NCBI GenBank assembly: GCA_029448655.1
Contig: JACCLO010000048.1
Location: 22,412-86,411, forward strand
Reading direction: 5' to 3'
Length of the DNA stretch: 64,000 bases
Origin: Wolfiporia cocos
Lineage: Eukaryota > Basidiomycota > Agaricomycetes > Polyporales > Phaeolaceae
In this document: positions 22,080 to 32,799 of the stretch, piece after piece
Layout of the letters: each line of letters opens with the position of its first letter
How positions within the stretch are numbered: the first letter of the stretch is position 1
Translations under genes and position numbers: made by a program
The notes under the pieces: model-generated
What the model saw: the letters and a program-made list of their open reading frames with translations, nothing else
Database searches by the model: none
Told to the model about the DNA's origin: nothing

Positions 22080-23890
22080 CATCACGACCAGTTGGTGGGC
22101 CCTTTTGAGGCGAGGAGAGTATCTGAAATGTGATAACAAACTGGTGAGTCTCTCACTTTTGGCTCAATGATCTGCTGAAGTACTGGCAATGACACTACAG
22201 GGGCCTCTTTGGTGTCGGAATCTTGAAGCATGATTGGATCGTCCCAGCTGCCAGATGGTGTCAGCACCAGAACATGGGGCATTCACTCCATCCATGCATG
22301 ATCTCTGGTAGACTCCGGTGGAGGTGCGACTATGCCATTCACCATGACGGTGTAGAATGGCTGAACATGGAGCCACTGCACTGTGACCCACCACGATGAT
22401 GGTATAGGTGTGGAAACTTCTTGCACAAGGTGCTTGTAGAGAAGGTACACATGATATTTCTGAGCTCCACAGTTGCATGTCCACGTCATAATGTCTGTAT
22501 TGTAGATGCTGTTAATTGGAGTCTGAGCAAGATGTTCCCGTGACCTTCTGAAGGCTTCTTGCATATGGGTAAGTGATCATGAATGCCCTTCACAATGCTT
22601 TGTAATGATCTGTGCAAGGGTCAGTTGATATGGCGGGAGCACTTTTGTGATGATTGCATGCATGGTGAGATCAATGGGCAGGTGATTATAGCAGTGCAGA
22701 ACTAGCTGCTTGAGATTCTGCCAGAGCACCTCAACCATCATTGTTATACACTTGCATGGTATGCTTGATGTGTACACCACATGCACCCAGAGACACCAGC
22801 AATCATGCGAGTACCAGGAGCTCCAGAGGTAAGCTCATACCTCATGAAGATTATTGAGTTTATAGTGTTGATACATCTCATCAATAGCATCTTGTCGAAT
22901 GTCCTTGGATGTTCAGCTCTGCCCATGCCATTTAGGGAGAAAATGGTGCTGTGATGCATGCTTTGTGAAAAGCTAGAGGATAGGCAGTCGGTGTGGTGTC
23001 AGGCAAAAGACATAGCCAGGCTTTGCTTGCTTCATTGTGCTGATTGCTCTGTCATCACAAGGTGAGCTTTCTTGGAGCTCTTCAAGTGCTTCTGCAAACT
23101 CCTCAACCTGATGCTGCAGATCATCTAGGTCTCAATCCCACTCAGCATCATTCCAATTGTCATGTTTATGACCTATCCAGCCCATTTCTTCATCACTTTC
23201 ATCTGCATGTAGATCAGGTGGGAGTATGCCCTGGCCACTCAGGTGTTCAATGTCAAAGTCTTTGGCATCTTCGGTTTCACTCTTCACAGCAGGATGGCCT
23301 GCCGGGATGGGCTTGAGTCTAAGTGGGGGCAGTGACAGGTGATGACAGATGGATACCCATCAATGAGAAGCCGGATGCGATGGAGAGGCTTCACAGGAGG
23401 GGCAGGTAGCTAGTACATATAATATGAATTAATGAGAATAAAGTCCCATTCCACAATGTTGGAAATAAACAAACGACTGAGCCTGTCTGTTGCAGGTATG
23501 GTATGAAGTTAGCTTTGATGTAAGAGAACTCATGGCAAGCTTCATTGACATCATAGAATGCAGGTGTCTCCTTGTTCTTTGCTAAGCACTGTTTCACTGC
23601 ATGGAGTGCATGCCAGAAACATAGCTGATGTTTTGCCTGTGGCCATGTGTTCCTCATTGCATTGATTTCTGACCAATCCTTGTCTGATAATGTATATTCT
23701 GGGTTGACACCAAGGTCCTTCAGCTCACCAAGAAATCTCTCAAGCACAACTTGCTTGACACCCTTATCGGCTTCCTTGTTTGTCGATATCAGTAAGAACA
23801 CAAGTGGAATACCCAACCCATGTGCATCTGCAACTGCACCAAACAGTCCAAAATTGGTCCTGTTTGTGTTCCCTAGACAGATTCAATCTC
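22080..23890 (-). pseudogene. Mutator-like (MULE) transposase remnant
   Basis: On the minus strand the segment 23,391-23,880 encodes FGLFGAVADAHG, GIPLVFLLIST, then TLSDKDWSEINAMRNTWPQ and CFWHALHAVKQCL. This is the DDE core layout of MULE transposases (D, then tD-EinA, then C-W-H). A later segment at 22,283-22,564 reads MTWTCNCGAQKYHVYLLYKHL, close to the SWIM zinc-binding motif CxC-n-CxH but with the third Cys replaced. An acidic segment lies between (about 23,060-23,260). Frame changes and stops break the gene. The transposase would cut and paste the element. No terminal inverted repeats were identified. Confidence 0.7.
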
Positions 23891-24041
23891 AGTAATTTAC
23901 TTACGTAGCAAGCTTGCATAGCACACACACATGTTGAATCCATTGCAAGCTCCTGTGTATTGGAGGCCCACTCCTCAATAAAATCTGTGACTTAGAAGGC
24001 AACTGCCTGAGTGCTGGGCTCAGCTTGCACATCTAGCAGAG

Positions 24042-24970
24042 TGACACAGACTCACCAGTCTGTGGGACCGGCCCACAGGCCGGGACAATCCCCCAAAGCC
24101 AGTGCATCAGTGCACATCCTAAGCCAATGGGTATGCAGGCAAGGCCCTTGGCTAAGGTACCACCCAGACGGGCAAGGTGAGGAGGGAGAGACCCAGGCAG
24201 ACTGGCACACACACAGATGAGGTGGTGAGAGAGGGGCTACAGCCCAGACATCAAGAATCTTAGAGATGGGGAGTAAGCCCCATCTTGTCACGGTTTTATA
24301 CCACAAGATATTGACCCTACATCCCTCGCTTTAGGTCTCTTGGGGTTCCACTGAGCGCACGGTCTCCTCATACCTCTAGTTACCTCCACGTCAACCATCT
24401 CACATAGTACATCACGTTACCTGGTAGATAGTGCCTATGATGGGCACACATTCCGTCACCCGCATTATAACATCACAGTATGTACATCATATGGTCATGG
24501 TAGCACATGATCCCTTAGTTATGGCACACAGGCCATTACATTAAGGTAGTCATAGCATACTGATCCATGTACATAAATACACCGGGATGAGGTCTTACAA
24601 CCTCATCCTTTAGATTCTCGATGTTGGGCTATGCCCCTTTCTTCATACTGTCTGAGGGTGCACACCAGTCTTACTGCTGAGTTATTCACTTGCTCATCTG
24701 GGATGCACCATTGGCAACACATGTCGCCACCTCAGCAATGAGGTCACCCTGGTCACCACTGCATTCCTCTGATGGTACCCTTGTGGATGTGTTGGATTCC
24801 CCGGCAGGGCTGGTCCCACAGACCTATGTAAGTCTGTGTCACATCTCTCTACCCTTTAAGTATGTACATGGGAGCGCAACATGTCTACCCTTAAGTGCTG
24901 GCCTGTGTGCAGCACCATCCTAACGGCTGAGGTAAGAGAGTATGTAAGCGAGCATGTAACTACTGTAGTG
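24042..24970 (-). repeat. Minus-oriented LTR carrying a nested solo LTR
   Basis: It starts TGACACAGAC-TCACCA-GTCTGTGGGACC, the mirror of the LTR 3' ends seen elsewhere. The start-region inverted repeat AGATGGGG-AGTAAG-CCCCATCT is at 24,064-24,071 with 24,078-24,085 relative to the 24,200s line, i.e. 24,264-24,271 with 24,278-24,285. The insertion at 24,286-24,841 uses its last five bases as target. The far end is uncertain, near TAGTGACA at about 24,970. Confidence 0.6.
24286..24841 (+). repeat. Solo LTR nested in another LTR
   Basis: 556 bp from TGTCACGGTTTTATACC to AAGTCTGTGTCA, flanked by CATCT (24,281-24,285 and 24,842-24,846). The inverted repeat GGATGAGGT-CTTACA-ACCTCATCC is at 24,585-24,593 with 24,600-24,608. 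The 3' end has CACAGAC-8 nt-GTCTGTG. Confidence 0.9.
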
Positions 24971-26023
24971 ACAGGGAGTGACCATAATGTGAGTGATGCA
25001 TGGGTGCGCACTACCCCGGAGTGCCTATCTACGGGGTCAGGTGGTCATTGCCAGAGCGCCATTACTGGCATCTCTATCCCTATGCCACATGACTCAGCAC
25101 CATTACTGGTGCCTTGTCATCTATGCTTACCCCTATGCTTACGTTTACGTGCATGGACTCTGGGGCTTTTGGGCAAGCTCTTAGGTACTGGTGCACCCAC
25201 ATGTACTTATGCACTGGCATGAGGACTTACATCCTCATGTCTAGCATTCTTGACATTAGGGTAATGACACCCTCTTTCATGCTGTCTACTGGGCTGCCAC
25301 TCTGCTCTTAGTTCACGACATGCTAGTCTGGGGATGTCAGACCTTGCCAACCCGCCATACTGCCAACAAGACTGCTCGTTGCCCTGCCTTCCCTTGACGC
25401 CATGGGGCCTGGGACCTGTCATGGTCTATGTCACAGAATGCCCAGAGGGGCATTCCTAGGACAATTCACTCCTCGCTATCACAGTATGGGCACTGCTATG
25501 TGCACGCGTGCCCCTCTCTGCTTAGTTACTTCACATCATCCCTTGATGCCAGTAGAATCACCTGACCCAGTAGATTAGTGCTAGTCAGGCAGCACACGTA
25601 TCAGGTACTCACGTTCATGGTCACCACTGTAGTCACATGTAGCATTACAGTCACCCTTAGTTACGGCGCACAGGCCTGTACTTTAGGGCATCCCTACATA
25701 TGCTCCTGTCATGTACTTAAGTAGATGACAGATGGGGCTTATCCCCATCTTTTGGATTTTCAGCAATGGGCTTAGGCCCCTCTCTTGCATCTTGCTGTGG
25801 GTCTGCACCAGTCATACTACTGAGTTCTCTACTCGCTCATCTGGGGGCTTGCCTTCGTAGGCATAAGGTGACTCTGTTTAACCCTGCATAACTTGGGTGG
25901 CACCTCGATAGGTGTGTAGGGTTCCCAGCAGGGCCAGTCCCACAGACATTTGTGAGTCTGTGTCAGTCTATTGGAGATATTCCCTGGCTATGGGCCAGTC
26001 CCACAGATGGTACATCTGTATCA
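24971..26023 (+). repeat. LTR remnant hosting a nested solo LTR
   Basis: It carries CATGAGGA-CTTACA-TCCTCATG (25,218-25,225 with 25,232-25,239) after a weak TATA region, and ends CACAGAT-GGTAC-ATCTGTA then TCA at 26,023. The 5' end is not defined. The LTR at 25,429-25,965 interrupts it near its 3' end. Confidence 0.55.
25429..25965 (+). repeat. Solo LTR
   Basis: 537 bp from TGTCACAGAATGCCC to GAGTCTGTGTCA with GTCTA on both sides (25,424-25,428 and 25,966-25,970). The inverted repeat AGATGGGG-CTTAT-CCCCATCT is at 25,730-25,737 with 25,743-25,750. The 3' end has CACAGAC-8 nt-GTCTGTG. Confidence 0.9.
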
Positions 26024-26771
26024 GCATGCATGCTCCTGATCATCAAGTTGAAGATCATCATCTCCAATGTTGATCTGGGCCTTGAGCTCAAATGGCCCTA
26101 CAATCTTACCCATCACTGTCTCCATAAACTCCTTCAACAACATAACATCAGTCTCAGCTTCATCATCTTCCTCATCATTGAGAGCCTTCCACTTTGTGTG
26201 TCTTTGTTCATTTTCCTTGTACATGCACTCTCAGCTTTTTTGCATGGCCTTCTAGGCAGGTCTTAGACATCATGGGTAATGTATGCAGGCATGCAGGATG
26301 GAAGGAGGTCACTGGCTAATGTTGCCACAAGTCTTGCCTGCTTACAATTTCCTGCTGATTCATCACTTATAATTTTTATCTAAATGTGAGAAAATACTCT
26401 GAGCGTGAGAACAATTATCGCTCTATTACTTTCAGTTAAAGGTCGGCATGGTGCATGCTAAGCGCCCATCTGCAGTGTCGGTGCACCAGCCACAGTGGAA
26501 TATGAAAAGGTCATGCAAACTTGCTGGGACATTAACCTCAAGTCTGGCTCATATTGGATGTCAAGGTGCACTTGTGGGTGTGGCCCTTACCCTTGCTGCC
26601 CAATGGGACCAAGAATGGCTGTGGTGTGGGGGCGGAGACGGCAGAGAAGGTCAAGGAGATGTCTCAGACACTATCCTGTGCAGTGCCCAGGCACACTTAA
26701 TCTTGTTTCCAGTGCTGGGTGGTGGGGGCAGAGGTGAGGTCGGACACAAGGCAGTGCACTCAGTCTCACAG
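26024..26771. other. Spacer; contains a duplicated 90-bp block
   Basis: A short acidic minus-strand ORF lies at 26,021-26,224. The block at about 26,456-26,540 (GCTAAGCGCCCATC, then GTCATGCAAACT) recurs at about 28,625-28,720 next to the gene island. This marks an old duplication of that flank or an unrecognised repeat. No gene is supported. Confidence 0.35.
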
Positions 26772-27239
26772 TGTCACAAATTTTGAGGCTAGGCACCTGG
26801 CTGGGCATTTACTCAGGATTTGCCCTCTGCGTGGGTCGAACGCATTGACTGATGCACAGGAAGTCACGTGACATGGAGATTAGATAAGGAGTCGTTGATT
26901 AGGGATTGCGGACCGTCCTCCCCGCCGGGCCGCTCACATGATGTAGTTGTAGATGACACCTTATGGCATGACGATCGCGACGTCGTGCATGGCCCCCTTT
27001 AGGGTGGGCCGCGACTCAGTAGTTACGCCATCTCTACATGTATATATACTACGTCATCTGAGGGTTACACCTCAGACTTGTTCTTCTCGATGTATGGGTG
27101 ATAGCCCTCCTCTCTTGATCACTACAGCATGCTGCCTGACTCCGCCTCGCCTTGTCTCAACAACTCGGCGTTGTACCCTGGGTCTTAGTACTTATAGGGG
27201 TAGGACAGGGATAGAGGTATGCCAGTCAAGTTTGTGTCA
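26772..27239 (+). repeat. Solo LTR
   Basis: 468 bp from TGTCACAAATTTTGAGG to GTTTGTGTCA, flanked by CACAG (26,767-26,771 and 27,240-27,244). TATATATAC at about 27,043 is followed by TCTGAGG-GTTACA-CCTCAGA (27,057-27,063 with 27,070-27,076). Nothing is recognised between 27,245 and 27,575. Confidence 0.9.
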
Positions 27240-27583
27240 CACAGCATTTCAGTACAATGTACAATACAATCATACAAATGATAGCATCACTTCATGAGGA
27301 TTGTTTTAGCTGAGCTATATGCAGGTGCAATATGATGCAGGCAAGCACCTGGGCATGATAAATTCACTGTGGCAATCCAGTGTTGGAACATCCAGGCAAG
27401 TGCGTATCCGATTGCCGGCTGGGTATACCATGCAGTGACACTAGCATACTTGAACAAGTCAGAAAGATGTGCCTTAGAGATAAGGGTACCCCTTATTATT
27501 GTAGAATTTAGGCTGTACATGCTTTGCATGTTTGCCTCCCCGCCCCAAGGATGAGACAAACCACTGTCCAACATTGTTGTTTC

Positions 27584-28442
27584 TAGTGATGTGCCAGGCC
27601 CAGCCTGGCTCAAAAGCCCTGGCTTTGGCCTGGCTTGGACAGCCCACAGCTTTTCAAAACCTCAGGCTGGGCCCTCATTGACGGCTCACGGCTTGGCCCA
27701 GCCTAGGCCCCGGCTCGACCATGGCCTACTACTGCTAAGATAATCATCACTTTAGCTTCAGAGCTTGAGATTCACCTTTGCCAAACCTTTCCCAGATGAA
27801 ATAGAACCTTGAATCCTCCTGTCACAGATTTAACTGGCAGTCCCAGACCAGTGTCTGTGGAGACATACGTCTAACACCCCTTAGCCAAAAGGGCCACTAT
27901 AACAGCTCAGCTGTTATAGGCAGGACACGCTATATGTGTAGTTCATATTCCCACGCTAGGCACTTATATTGCACCGTTGAGTATTTGGCTTAATACTTGG
28001 CATGGTTGGCCTTTCTGGTATTATATGTGCCACCTGGGATTCCAACCCCAGATATTCCGTGACACCTCCAATCTATAGTAGGATTAAGTGTGAAATAATC
28101 ACTCACCAGTGCAGCATTCAGTAGCGTGCCTGCCATATGGGGAATCATATAGGCACCCGAAAGTGAGCGGCAGGCTTCAATGTTGAGGACTTGACTTTTC
28201 TGTAGTTTTAAATAAACAAGATAGGTGCACAATGATTGAGTTGAGCATATAACTGGCCTGTATGGGCTTATATTGTGCCTGCCAGATATTGTAGCCATTA
28301 AGATCCCTAGGCCGGGGCTCAACAGCTTGGCCCGGCCTGGCCTGTATCTCAGGCCAGGCCCTGGGCCATCTCAAGCCATGCTGTAAAGCCCAGCTTGGCC
28401 CGGCCCGGCTCATGGCCCAAAGCTGGGCCTGGCACATCACTA
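27584..28442. mobile_element. hAT-type miniature element with nested LTR
   Basis: The ends TAGTGATGTGCCAGGCC and GGCCTGGCACATCACTA are exact inverted repeats. The flanking 8-mer GTTGTTTC is exact on both sides (27,576-27,583 and 28,443-28,450), the hallmark size of hAT transposition. Subtracting the insertion at 27,820-28,064 leaves about 610 bp, like the copy at 2,260-2,885. No transposase is encoded. Confidence 0.9.
27820..28064 (-). repeat. Small solo LTR (TRIM family) in the hAT element
   Basis: 245 bp from TGTCACAGATTTAAC to TTCCGTGACA, flanked by CCTCC (27,815-27,819 and 28,065-28,069). It shares the core AGTTCATATTCCCACGCT with the LTRs at 4,207-5,164. Near its right end CTGGGATTCCAACCCCAG forms a tRNA T-arm-like inverted repeat. 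Confidence 0.85.
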
Positions 28443-28829
28443 GTTGTTTCTTGCACCGCTCACTTCGTTCGCTCTCTTTCACGCGATCCCGACGCTTGCT
28501 TCAACAATCCAGGTCCTAGTGGTGGCACCTGCTAGTGAAGCTTGCACCTATTCCATCCAATAGAGACTGGGAGGAGAGAGGGGGCAGGGCGGGGGAGGAG
28601 GGCTGCTCGAGGACGGGGCGCACGCTAAGCGCCCATCCGCAGTCAGCCACAGCGGAGTTCGAAAAGGCCATGCAAACTCGAAGTCCCTGATCTCTCGCTC
28701 TCGTTCTCTCGTGACGACGGGACATTATAAACTCAAGTGTAAGACCCTGCCATCATGTAGCAGGATTAACTACCCTTCAGCTAACACTCGTATCAGTGAT
28801 AACGATAACGAAGAGGTCGCCACACCGAA

Positions 28830-30075
28830 ATGGATCCGGGATACATATCTGGAGTCACAGTTCACCTGGAGTCTCTAAAGCTTATTCGCGAAGTCAAACA
28901 GCTGCTGCAGTGCCCGCCATGCGCGGCCGCTGACCAAGAGGAGCTTTGTGATTGGGTGCAACGACTCGATCATTGCAAGGTGCGCTCTCACTACCTGGAA
29001 ACCTGTGTTGCGCTAACAGGCTGTCAAAGAATCTCTACGACTCGCTTCACTTTAAAGCGCCCCTTCTATCTCCTTTCGGCACACTGGACCTCTATCACGA
29101 CTACGTGTCTGTTTGGGATGATGCGTTTGCTCGGATGAAATCATCAAACGGCACAGTGCCGGATACCCCTGCACAGCCCCCACCGATCGAAGCCACCACC
29201 AGTCAGGGTATAACCACCGCTGAGCGCAGGACTAGTCGCTCGGCACCGCGAAAGAAACTCGAAGAGGTGGTTTATGACCCCCCATGCGCCCAATGCGCTG
29301 CAACGCGGCGTGACTGTAGGGGCCCTGTGTCACAAACTTTCCTTAGAGGATACGTAACATCCCTCGCTGCAGGTATTATAGGCGCCGCTAGGTGCGCGCG
29401 CGCTTCCATGATCCTCAGCCACCTCCGCGTCTATCCAGGACTCCGTCTAGATCATATGACTGTAGGTAAGCGCTGTAGGGTAGCGCGCGCCTTAGGTACT
29501 CACGTTAGGGTCACACCGTCACATGTCGTTACAGGTAGTTACATTATCATGTGCCCTCTTAGTTACTGCGCACAGGCCGCGACTTTAGGGCGACCATTAC
29601 TGGTCAGCTCCCCATGTATAAGTACGACAAGATGGGGACTTACTTCCCCATCTTTAGGATTCTCGACAACTGAGCTTAGGCTCCTTTCTCATCTGCGTTT
29701 GTGTGCGTCTCTGCCCCGGGGGCCCTCCACGACTTGCTTGTCTGTGTGTCTTCCCTCTTGGTCGCCTTAGGAGTTCCCCCTTGGGGATACAGCCGACTGG
29801 CTGCCTTGTGGTTAGCACACCGCCCTGTAGGACGTCTAGGGACTCCCCTGTAGCCAGGGTCCCACAAACCTGTGAGTTTGTGTCACCCTGATGTCTCCCC
29901 GCATGCATGCTCAAACTGCAGTCTTCTTTGCTTGAGATGTAGTCGGGCAAAAAAACAAAGTAAACCATATTCTATTCACTCTGCAATCATATGGTTGACT
30001 GTGCCTGCGTTGGCAAATTGTATAGAACGTGCCGGAATCGGTAAAAGGTGGGATCGCCGTAACATACGCCCTTAG
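28830..30075 (+). pseudogene. Cys-rich protein gene broken by a solo LTR
   Basis: Exon 1 is 28,830-28,979, the intron 28,980-29,029 (GTGCGC...AAAG), and exon 2 starts at 29,030. The protein has a helical N-terminus and a Pro/Thr-rich middle. It then has a Cys cluster, CAQCAATRRDC, just before the LTR at 29,328-29,885. Removing the LTR and one CCCTG copy continues the frame into HACSNCSLLCLRCSRAKKQ, giving a C-x2-C-x6-C ... C-x2-C layout like that of many mushroom-specific proteins with a small Zn cluster near the C-terminus. Function is unknown; DNA or nucleic-acid binding is a guess. The insertion separates the two halves of the cluster, so the protein is truncated. Confidence 0.65.
29328..29885 (+). 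repeat. Solo LTR inside the Cys-rich gene
   Basis: 558 bp from TGTCACAAACTTTCC to GTTTGTGTCA, flanked by CCCTG (29,323-29,327 and 29,886-29,890). TATAAG at about 29,618 is followed by GATGGGGA-CTTACT-TCCCCATC (29,631-29,638 with 29,645-29,652). The 3' end carries CACAAAC-6 nt-GTTTGTG, a compensated version of the CACAGAC/GTCTGTG repeat of other LTRs. Confidence 0.92.
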
Positions 30076-30351
30076 TCGCAGCGTCATTGTATTGTACGGC
30101 GCAATAAGTTTTCGATGACACCTTCGCATATCTCACTTGGCTATACCTTGCTAAGACCTATGGGTTCGATGCCTGGACCCTGCACTGTTCCATCAGTGTC
30201 TTTGCAAGATCTTCAAATCAGCCCTGTCAATGCAGAGGGGCTTCAGACGAAGCGAAGGTGGTCCCTGTATCAGGGATTGACTACTTCACGTACGTCGTAC
30301 ACTGTTAGTTATACCCGAAGTCCTTCTGGCCTATGATCTCCCCAGCTGCTG

Positions 30352-31213
30352 CTAGAGATCCTCTGCAAGAGCCTTCAATAATGCCCCACTGTCTGATGTG
30401 ACGTTCTGCCGCGCACGCTTGTTCGATTGAGTGCCCGGAGTGCAGTACATGGCGCTGATTACGCATATAAGTGAGCGATCAGATGCGGAGCTGATGATGA
30501 CTTCCACATCAGGGTGGAGATTTGGCGATGGCGCTGGATAGTTGTGAGTGAGTGAGAGGTGATGAGAACGCCATCTATATTCCGACGGCCGATAGTGACT
30601 ACGGTGAGTAATGTGCGTAGTTGAGCTTTTGATGGTGCGGTCACTGACCGAGACCGTCTACACTCAAGATCTCGTCGATGCTCTGTACGGCCTCAAGTCG
30701 TTCGCAGATGCGAGGTATTCTGACGCCATCAGTCCCCATGTGCTCTGTGTAAATGGACTGCCGAATCCACGGATACCTGGACCCCTTGGGGGGAAGCGCG
30801 CCGCAGCAACGATCGACTTGGCTTGAGCGGCGGTTGATACCTATCAGATTGACGTATATGTACCACGACCGACTAGCCCAGCGTGTTCTACATACCATTG
30901 GAACCAGCACTCCCCGGGCGCCGGCATCAAGCCCATACTTGATTTGCCACCGACACTACCGTCTGCACACGCCCCTGTTGCAGGTATTCTGACAATAGTG
31001 CTGGGCGCCGAGCTTCCGAGCCCCGATATTGTTTGGATGGATTCGGCAGCGCCTGGCTGAAGAGATGTCATGCCATGCTCACAATCAATGAGCAGCCATG
31101 AGAGATGGGGCGAGGCGAGCGCAGCAGTGCGCGCTTTCAAAGCACCTGGCAGCGTGATCCATGCGCCGAACGCTGGCTTCGATGCGCGAAAGGGCTTCAA
31201 GAAGACGGTGCAT
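30352..31213 (-). pseudogene. HpcH/HpaI-family aldolase with an early frameshift
   Basis: Read on the minus strand from the ATG at 31,213. The first exon shows PAFGAWITLPG, HLSWLLIDCEHG and TIVRIPATG, the signature of the HpcH/HpaI (2,4-dihydroxyhept-2-enedioate) aldolase family, with the catalytic-loop His in DCEHG. Later exons give LPPKGSR near 30,790 and, after short introns, MYCTPG and DSGALLKALAEDL up to the TAG at 30,352-30,354. Such enzymes are metal-dependent class II aldolases that cleave 2-oxo acids to pyruvate and an aldehyde. The start MHRLLEA is one base out of frame with FRASKPAFG at a GGG run (31,192-31,194), so the gene is damaged or the base is a sequencing error. It overlaps the 3' end of its upstream neighbour by 17 bp. 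Confidence 0.75.
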
Positions 31214-31746
31214 TATACTCCGCTGTGGAATTGTTGCGATGACAATACATTACATTCATTGACTTGGTGCTTGTGGACAGATCCTCGCCGAACACAGACT
31301 CCGACCGTTGCATCTTGGCCTGCTCCGCACGTGGGCAAGCAAGATTAGATGCGAGAAATCCCTGGTAGAAATAATAACCAGAAAGCACCCCCGTCACTGT
31401 GCGCAGACACCAGCGGCATCCGAGCCACCGCTGCCTCGTTGCAGCACGCTCACCGACGCCACACACAACTGTGGTGTTCCTGTTGAATCGGAATAGTTTG
31501 TTGCCCAGAATGGCTAGGGTGAATAGTACAGCAATGGACCATGCGTATACGCGAAGTTACTAACCACCTGCCAATGCAGCGGAAAGGCCAGCGAAGAGGC
31601 CGTCTCTCCGAGCTTCCTGTGGAGGTTGGCGTGTGAATGTCATCATTATCGAGATTGGAATGGATGGATATAGATTTCCCTACAGTTGTACATCTTGCTA
31701 CAGCATCATCGGGAGCCACAAGTGAAGTGTCGGCGGCGTTGGGCAT
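31197..31746 (-). CDS. Small two-helix membrane protein, unknown function
   Basis: Four exons can be joined on the minus strand from the ATG at 31,746 to the TGA at 31,197-31,199, with GT-AG introns of 50-70 nt, giving about 123 residues. The N-terminus is EARRDGLFAGLSAALA. A first hydrophobic helix runs over about residues 29-40 and a second over about 52-76 (VTGVLSGYYFYQGFLASNL), joined by a short basic loop with FRFNRN. This hairpin is typical of small mitochondrial or ER membrane proteins of fungi. The splice joins keep the frame and the hydrophobic pattern, which supports the model. No named family is recognised. Confidence 0.6.
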
Positions 31747-32799
31747 AGTGATAAATTATGGAACGCGATGCGTTTGCGGACTTGATGCGGACAGATAAAC
31801 GTGTGCACCACTTAGTAACTCAAATAGAATTAATAATTCCCCTGCCTGACACACGGCGTGCGCGCGCTAACATCACCCCGCGTCACATAAGCTCGACGTC
31901 ACGACTTCGTGACTGAGCGCGTCAAAGTCTCGCGTGGAGCTCGCTGTGGCTGGCATCGTAGACATTGGGCTTCTTCTTGTATGTGGATAACTCACTGGAA
32001 ATATCGGCGAACAAGCGCAAACTGTCTTCAGACATATCAAATACTTTCAGTTCCATCGAGGGTACGTTATATGCGCTCAATTGCACGGATCTTATTTACA
32101 GCAACATCCTCCATTCGTGTAGACGCTTTGATCAGCGTCAAGCAGAAACTCGGGGATAGTAGTCGTAGCAGTCGGGTCTCTATATGCGCCGAACTATACC
32201 AGCTGGCATATCTCTCCGAGTCTTTCTCCCAGCAGCGCCTGCGGTCGAACAAGGATTGGATCCATCAAGTGGATATCCTAGATCGTGAAGGTGGGCACAC
32301 TATTTCTGGGTTTCTTCCAACTACCACATATGATCCGCAGGGGTCAATCTGTGGAATCCATCTGCCTTGTCTCGCGATATGGATGATGAGGATACTTGAA
32401 ATGTGAATGCTGCATGTGAGTCTAGTTCATCATGCCGAGAGTGTCTCACCGTACCATCCCCAATCACCGGTTCGGCTATCCGTACAGTGAAGTTGGCCGG
32501 ATTCCGCCTCGTTGAAGCCGGATTAGAGAACAAGCCAGCCATTGACAGTGAGACAATCATCCATCACGATGTCACCTAGTTTGAGATCGCTTCTCCACAG
32601 CTCTCATCCATGTGCTGCAGCTCGCAAGCAAAGCCGGCGTTAGCATGTCAGGTACAACCATCAGTTCGCGTGCGGACTCCCAAGACGGGCCGCTTACTCA
32701 GAAAATGTGAATTCTAGCGATCGGACGCCATGATCTTGCAGGCTCCGTGCTTGCATGTGCAGCGAAGGTATGACTACTATCCGCCCCATGAGTGCACGC
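31747..32799. other. Unresolved stretch, possible tail of the adenylate-forming gene
   Basis: Both strands have plausible short exons. The plus strand has a piece ending SNTFSSIEG at 32,060 that would splice (GTACGT...GTAG) to DALISVKQKLGDSSRSSR. The minus strand has SEDSLRLFADISSELST to a TGA at 31,922-31,924. I could not recognise the reductase domain expected after an adenylation domain of this type. Confidence 0.2.

Noticed and set aside
31909..32406. 165-codon plus-strand ORF as an independent gene
   Set aside because: Possible splice sites exist, but minus-strand alternatives are equally good and no family is recognised; left as unresolved.
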